From: Hymenobacter caeli
Lineage (GTDB): Bacteria > Bacteroidota > Bacteroidia > Cytophagales > Hymenobacteraceae
Length of the DNA stretch: 44,448 nucleotides
Assembly: GCF_013294115.1 (NCBI RefSeq)
Contig: NZ_JABSNP010000029.1
Coordinates: 1-44,448 of the forward strand
Direction of reading: 5' to 3'
Below the pieces are notes generated by a model. It worked only from the letters and a program-made list of their open reading frames with translations. It did not search any database and had not been told where the DNA came from. Numbering within the stretch: the stretch's first letter is position 1; each line of letters begins with the position of its first letter. Positions 42,197 to 44,448 of the stretch are shown piece after piece. A program made the translations under genes and the position numbers.

Positions 42197-43603
42197 TCAG
42201 ACAATACCCGTGCGCTCGGCCCGCAATTCTTCCAGCCGCGCCAGCTTCTCAGGGTCGCGGTAGAAGATGTTCATGGTCTCAAACGGGATAATTTTCAGGT
42301 CCTTGCTCACGATGTGCACGCAGGATTTCTTCACGGCCCGCACGTCGAAATTCCAGGCGTCCATGAATTGCAGAATAATTATCCGGAACAAATTATCGTA
42401 GCCCAGATTGGGGGCCGATACCTGGGGCAGGCAGCACAGCAGCTGGTTGATTTCGGGCACCACCGCATCCACGGTGTTGGCCGTGCTGAACAGCTTGAGC
42501 ATGTGCTGGCGCAGGCGCGGGTCGCGCTCGTACACGATGGTGTTGCCGCCGTTGGTGAGCAGGTCGGCGGGGTCCACGTAGCGGGTGAGGGGGATGACTT
42601 CGCCGTCGATTTTCAGAGCGTAGGCCATGGCCAGTGCGTCGGGGTTGCAGGGCACGGGCAGCAGGTCGGCGGCCGTGAATACCGGGCTTTGGGCGATGAT
42701 GCCCTGACGCACTTCGGTGAGCGAAAACGAGTCGGTCTCGGGATTAAAATTGTCGAGCCGGCCGGCGGCCTGGGTGGGCTGAAACGTGACGCCGCGGATG
42801 CAGCGCTGCTTCAGGGCGAAGTCGATGATGTCGCCCATCTCGTCGTCGTTCAGGCCCTTTTGCAGCGTCACGACCAGCGTGGTGCTCAGGTTGTATTTAT
42901 TTAAATTGGCCAGGGCCTGCTGGCGCACCTCGCGCAGGTCGCGCCCGCGCATGGCCAGCAGCACGTGCTCGCGGAACGAGTCGAACTGCAGGTACACCTC
43001 GAAGGCCCCCGAATAGGTAGCCAGCCGCGCCACGAAAGCCTCGTCTTTGGCCAGGCGCACGCCGTTGGTATTCACCATCAAGTGCTTGATGGGCTTGCGC
43101 TTGCACATGTCCAAAATCTCCCAGAACTGCGGGTGCAGCGTGGGCTCGCCGCCCGAGATTTGCACCACGTCGGGCTCGCCCTCGTTGGCCACCACCAGGT
43201 CCACCATGGCCTCCACCTCCTCCAGGGTGCGGTGCCGGCCGTGGGTGGGGCTCGATTCGGCGTAGCACGTGGGGCAGGTGAGGTTGCAGCGGTCGGTTAT
43301 CTCAATCACCGTCAGGCAGCTGTGCTGCTCGTGGTCGGTGCAGAGGCCGCAGTCGTAGGGGCAGCCGTAGTGCGTGGGCGTACCGAAGCGCAGCGGCGTT
43401 TCGCTGGGCTTCACGTAGTTGCGGATACTCTTGTAGTACTCCACATCGGTGGCAATCCGCACCTTCTGCCGCCCGTGCTCCGGGCACCGCTTGAGCATGT
43501 ACACGTTCCCGTCTTCGAAGACGATTTTGGCCTCGATGCGCCGCAAGCACTGCGGGCAGAGGCTGATGGTGAAATCGTAGTAGGTGTAGGGACGTTCGGG
43601 CAT
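42197..43603 (-). CDS. Multi-cluster radical SAM protein, similar to archaeal Tes (MJ0619) type
   Basis: A 468-residue enzyme of the radical SAM superfamily. Three metal-binding groups are visible: an N-terminal rubredoxin-like set (Cys16-x2-Cys19 and Cys40-x2-His43, CPEHG), a second Cys group (Cys81-x3-Cys85-x2-Cys88 and Cys96, in GCPYDCGLC...HSC), and the radical SAM motif Cys106-x3-Cys110-x2-Cys113 (CNLTCPTC). The SAM-binding region QISGGEPTLHP and the barrel strand HLMVNTNGVRL follow. The C-terminal part has further Cys (VPCNPDALAMAY, LLCC, KKSC). This layout matches from memory the archaeal MJ0619/Tes proteins, which join lipid tails in tetraether synthesis, and their bacterial relatives. 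Real substrate here is unknown. Starts 13 bases after the AT-rich secreted protein gene. Confidence 0.88.
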   Translation of the reverse strand: MPERPYTYYDFTISLCPQCLRRIEAKIVFEDGNVYMLKRCPEHGRQKVRIATDVEYYKSIRNYVKPSETPLRFGTPTHYGCPYDCGLCTDHEQHSCLTVIEITDRCNLTCPTCYAESSPTHGRHRTLEEVEAMVDLVVANEGEPDVVQISGGEPTLHPQFWEILDMCKRKPIKHLMVNTNGVRLAKDEAFVARLATYSGAFEVYLQFDSFREHVLLAMRGRDLREVRQQALANLNKYNLSTTLVVTLQKGLNDDEMGDIIDFALKQRCIRGVTFQPTQAAGRLDNFNPETDSFSLTEVRQGIIAQSPVFTAADLLPVPCNPDALAMAYALKIDGEVIPLTRYVDPADLLTNGGNTIVYERDPRLRQHMLKLFSTANTVDAVVPEINQLLCCLPQVSAPNLGYDNLFRIIILQFMDAWNFDVRAVKKSCVHIVSKDLKIIPFETMNIFYRDPEKLARLEELRAERTGIV

Positions 43604-43616
43604 GAGTAGGAGCAGT

Positions 43617-44159
43617 TTATTTGACAGTCGGAGCCAGTATCTGATAAGAATTATTGTGGAAGATTAGGGGGATATCCTCGCTCCAATACATTATCAAAGT
43701 TCCTTTTTTTATCTTTTCATCAGTTTTATTAAAGTCAGTCAAGTCCAGCATATCAGACAGTTCAGTAAAGGCAAACTTCACTTTGGCAGAAACAATACCT
43801 TTCGCCTCTCTTTCAAACGATTTTCTAGCAGCAAGAAAACCATGGAATATCATCTGCTGCGACGCAAGCAGTGTAATTTCCTCCGGAATATTTTTATCGC
43901 ACCCTGCGCTCCATAAATACCAATCTTCTGTGTCGGTAGACCAAGAAGTTTGCCAAGAGCAATTGTATACGAAAAACCGTCGGCTATTTTGTGTATTGTT
44001 TTTTACAGACAGTTTAATTGCATAGCCGTCTACACCATAGTTACACTGATAAGGACCTACACCTATAACTTCCGCCGTCACAGTCAAGGCTGGTTGCGGT
44101 TGGCTTTGGGCGACCAGTTGCATGAAAAGCAGGAAACTGGCTAGCAGAAAGCATCTCAT
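43617..44159 (-). CDS. AT-rich secreted protein of unknown function
   Basis: A 180-residue protein with a clear signal peptide (MRCFLLASFLLFMQLVAQSQ). The mature part looks like a single beta-rich domain (ALTVTAEVIGVGPYQCNYG, YAIKLSVKNNTQNSRRFFVYNCSW) with three Cys and many Trp/Tyr. The pattern 'conserved strand, polar loop, KLSVKNNT' resembles immunoglobulin-like folds, but no family could be named. Base composition is much more AT-rich than all neighbours, which suggests acquisition. It begins 11 bases after the stop of the truncated PIN gene and ends 13 bases before the radical SAM gene, so the three could share one transcript. Confidence 0.75.
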   Translation of the reverse strand: MRCFLLASFLLFMQLVAQSQPQPALTVTAEVIGVGPYQCNYGVDGYAIKLSVKNNTQNSRRFFVYNCSWQTSWSTDTEDWYLWSAGCDKNIPEEITLLASQQMIFHGFLAARKSFEREAKGIVSAKVKFAFTELSDMLDLTDFNKTDEKIKKGTLIMYWSEDIPLIFHNNSYQILAPTVK

Positions 44160-44170
44160 GGCAGGACGAA

Positions 44171-44354
44171 TTATAATTGTAGTAATTCACGAAACGCCTC
44201 TGTATCCACCACCGCCACCTTCGGAAACTCAATATGCTGAAGCGGTAGGAAGTCGCGGTCGTGGCTGACGATGCACACGGCATTGGCGGCAATGGCGCAA
44301 TCCACGAATTTATTATCGTCGGGGTCGTTCAGGAGGCTGAAACGGTAGGTAGGA
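44171..44354 (-). pseudogene. C-terminal half of a PIN-domain (VapC-like) toxin, 5' end removed by IS
   Basis: On the minus strand an open frame of about 61 codons enters from the IS boundary at 44354 and ends at TAA (44173-44171). It reads FSLLNDPDDNKFVDCAIAAN, then VCIVSHDRDFLPL and VAVVDTEAFRELL. The DxxDNKFVDCA helix and the HDRDFL strand hold conserved acidic residues of the PIN nuclease active site in the 'putative toxin, PIN family' group. The N-terminal half with the first catalytic Asp, and any antitoxin gene, are missing; they may lie beyond the IS outside the window. It is recognisable only in this frame, has no start codon of its own, and is AT-shifted. Confidence 0.85.
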
Positions 44355-44448
44355 CTAGGAAGTGTTAACAGTAGGAGTTATGTTTGAGCATGGACTATTT
44401 ACTGACGGACGCGCAGTGGGCGCGGATTGCGCCGCTGTTGCCGGGCCG
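44354..44448 (+). mobile_element. Partial IS5-family insertion sequence (second, inverted copy)
   Basis: Exact reverse complement of 1-95. The element begins at CTAGGAAGTGTTAACAG (from 44355) and continues to the window end. It truncates the PIN gene. Because the shared sequence includes CTAG plus one further base, the precise IS end cannot be fixed without the other half. Confidence 0.8.
44390..44448 (+). CDS. IS5-family transposase, N-terminal fragment (second copy)
   Basis: Starts at ATG 44390 and is identical to the minus-strand fragment at 1-59 (MDYLLTDAQWARIAPLLPG). The window ends inside the gene. TTATGTTTGAGC just upstream may be part of its promoter or leader. Reading direction is outward from the window. 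Confidence 0.8.
   Translation, partial: MDYLLTDAQWARIAPLLPG

Noticed and set aside
44041..44292. 83-codon minus-strand frame over the PIN remnant
   Set aside because: It is in a different frame from the PIN protein and has no family features; the frame ending at 44171 carries the conserved residues.

Overview
The window looks like a chromosomal contig from a high-GC member of the Bacteroidota, most likely Hymenobacter or a close relative. The pointers are a type IX secretion (T9SS) C-terminal sorting domain, lipoprotein signals typical of the phylum, several candidate promoters near TAnnTTTG, very GC-rich genes and several families of dispersed palindromic repeats between genes. This assignment comes from protein and repeat style read by eye, without a database search. 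No rRNA, tRNA, CRISPR array or phage genes were seen.

Both ends stop inside the same insertion sequence. Positions 1-95 are the exact reverse complement of 44354-44448, and both carry the first 19 codons of an IS5-type transposase reading outward. The window is therefore probably an assembly contig bounded by a repeated IS, or a 44 kb segment between inverted IS copies. On the left the IS sits in the 5' end of an IS4-superfamily transposase gene (108-1151). On the right it cuts off a PIN-domain toxin-like gene (44171-44354).

Layout. 1.3-8.0 kb: an orphan RND efflux pump with a palindromic repeat inserted in frame, a tiny membrane protein, an orphan hybrid-free sensor histidine kinase and a CPA1 Na+/H+ antiporter. 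8.2-14.1 kb: a GH28-like pectinolytic enzyme, a STAS-like protein next to a DUF389 membrane protein, a coiled-coil lipoprotein, a 0.7 kb region without a supported gene, and an MscS channel. 14.2-20.4 kb (minus strand): a secreted beta-propeller, a secreted amidohydrolase, a penicillin-acylase-family hydrolase and class II fructose-bisphosphate aldolase. 20.7-26.4 kb: an orphan molybdopterin oxidoreductase, an S41 protease lipoprotein, and a di-haem MbnH-like peroxidase with its MbnP-like partner. 27.0-33.6 kb: a full RND/adaptor/outer-membrane efflux operon whose three genes are separated by two large palindromes of one family. 33.7-41.5 kb: a DoxX gene with a nonsense codon, a T9SS cargo protein, an ABC exporter, PPK2 polyphosphate kinase, a secreted zinc protease and Fpg DNA glycosylase. 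41.5-44.35 kb (minus strand): two related small membrane proteins, a multi-cluster radical SAM protein resembling archaeal tetraether-lipid synthase, an AT-rich secreted protein of unknown function and the truncated PIN gene.

The most interesting points are (i) the radical SAM/small membrane protein cluster, (ii) the MbnP/MbnH copper-type pair, (iii) the heavy load of palindromic repeats, one inside an RND coding sequence and two inside an efflux operon, and (iv) recent gene decay: DoxX nonsense, PIN truncation, IS within IS. I did not find a clear new defence or mobile system.
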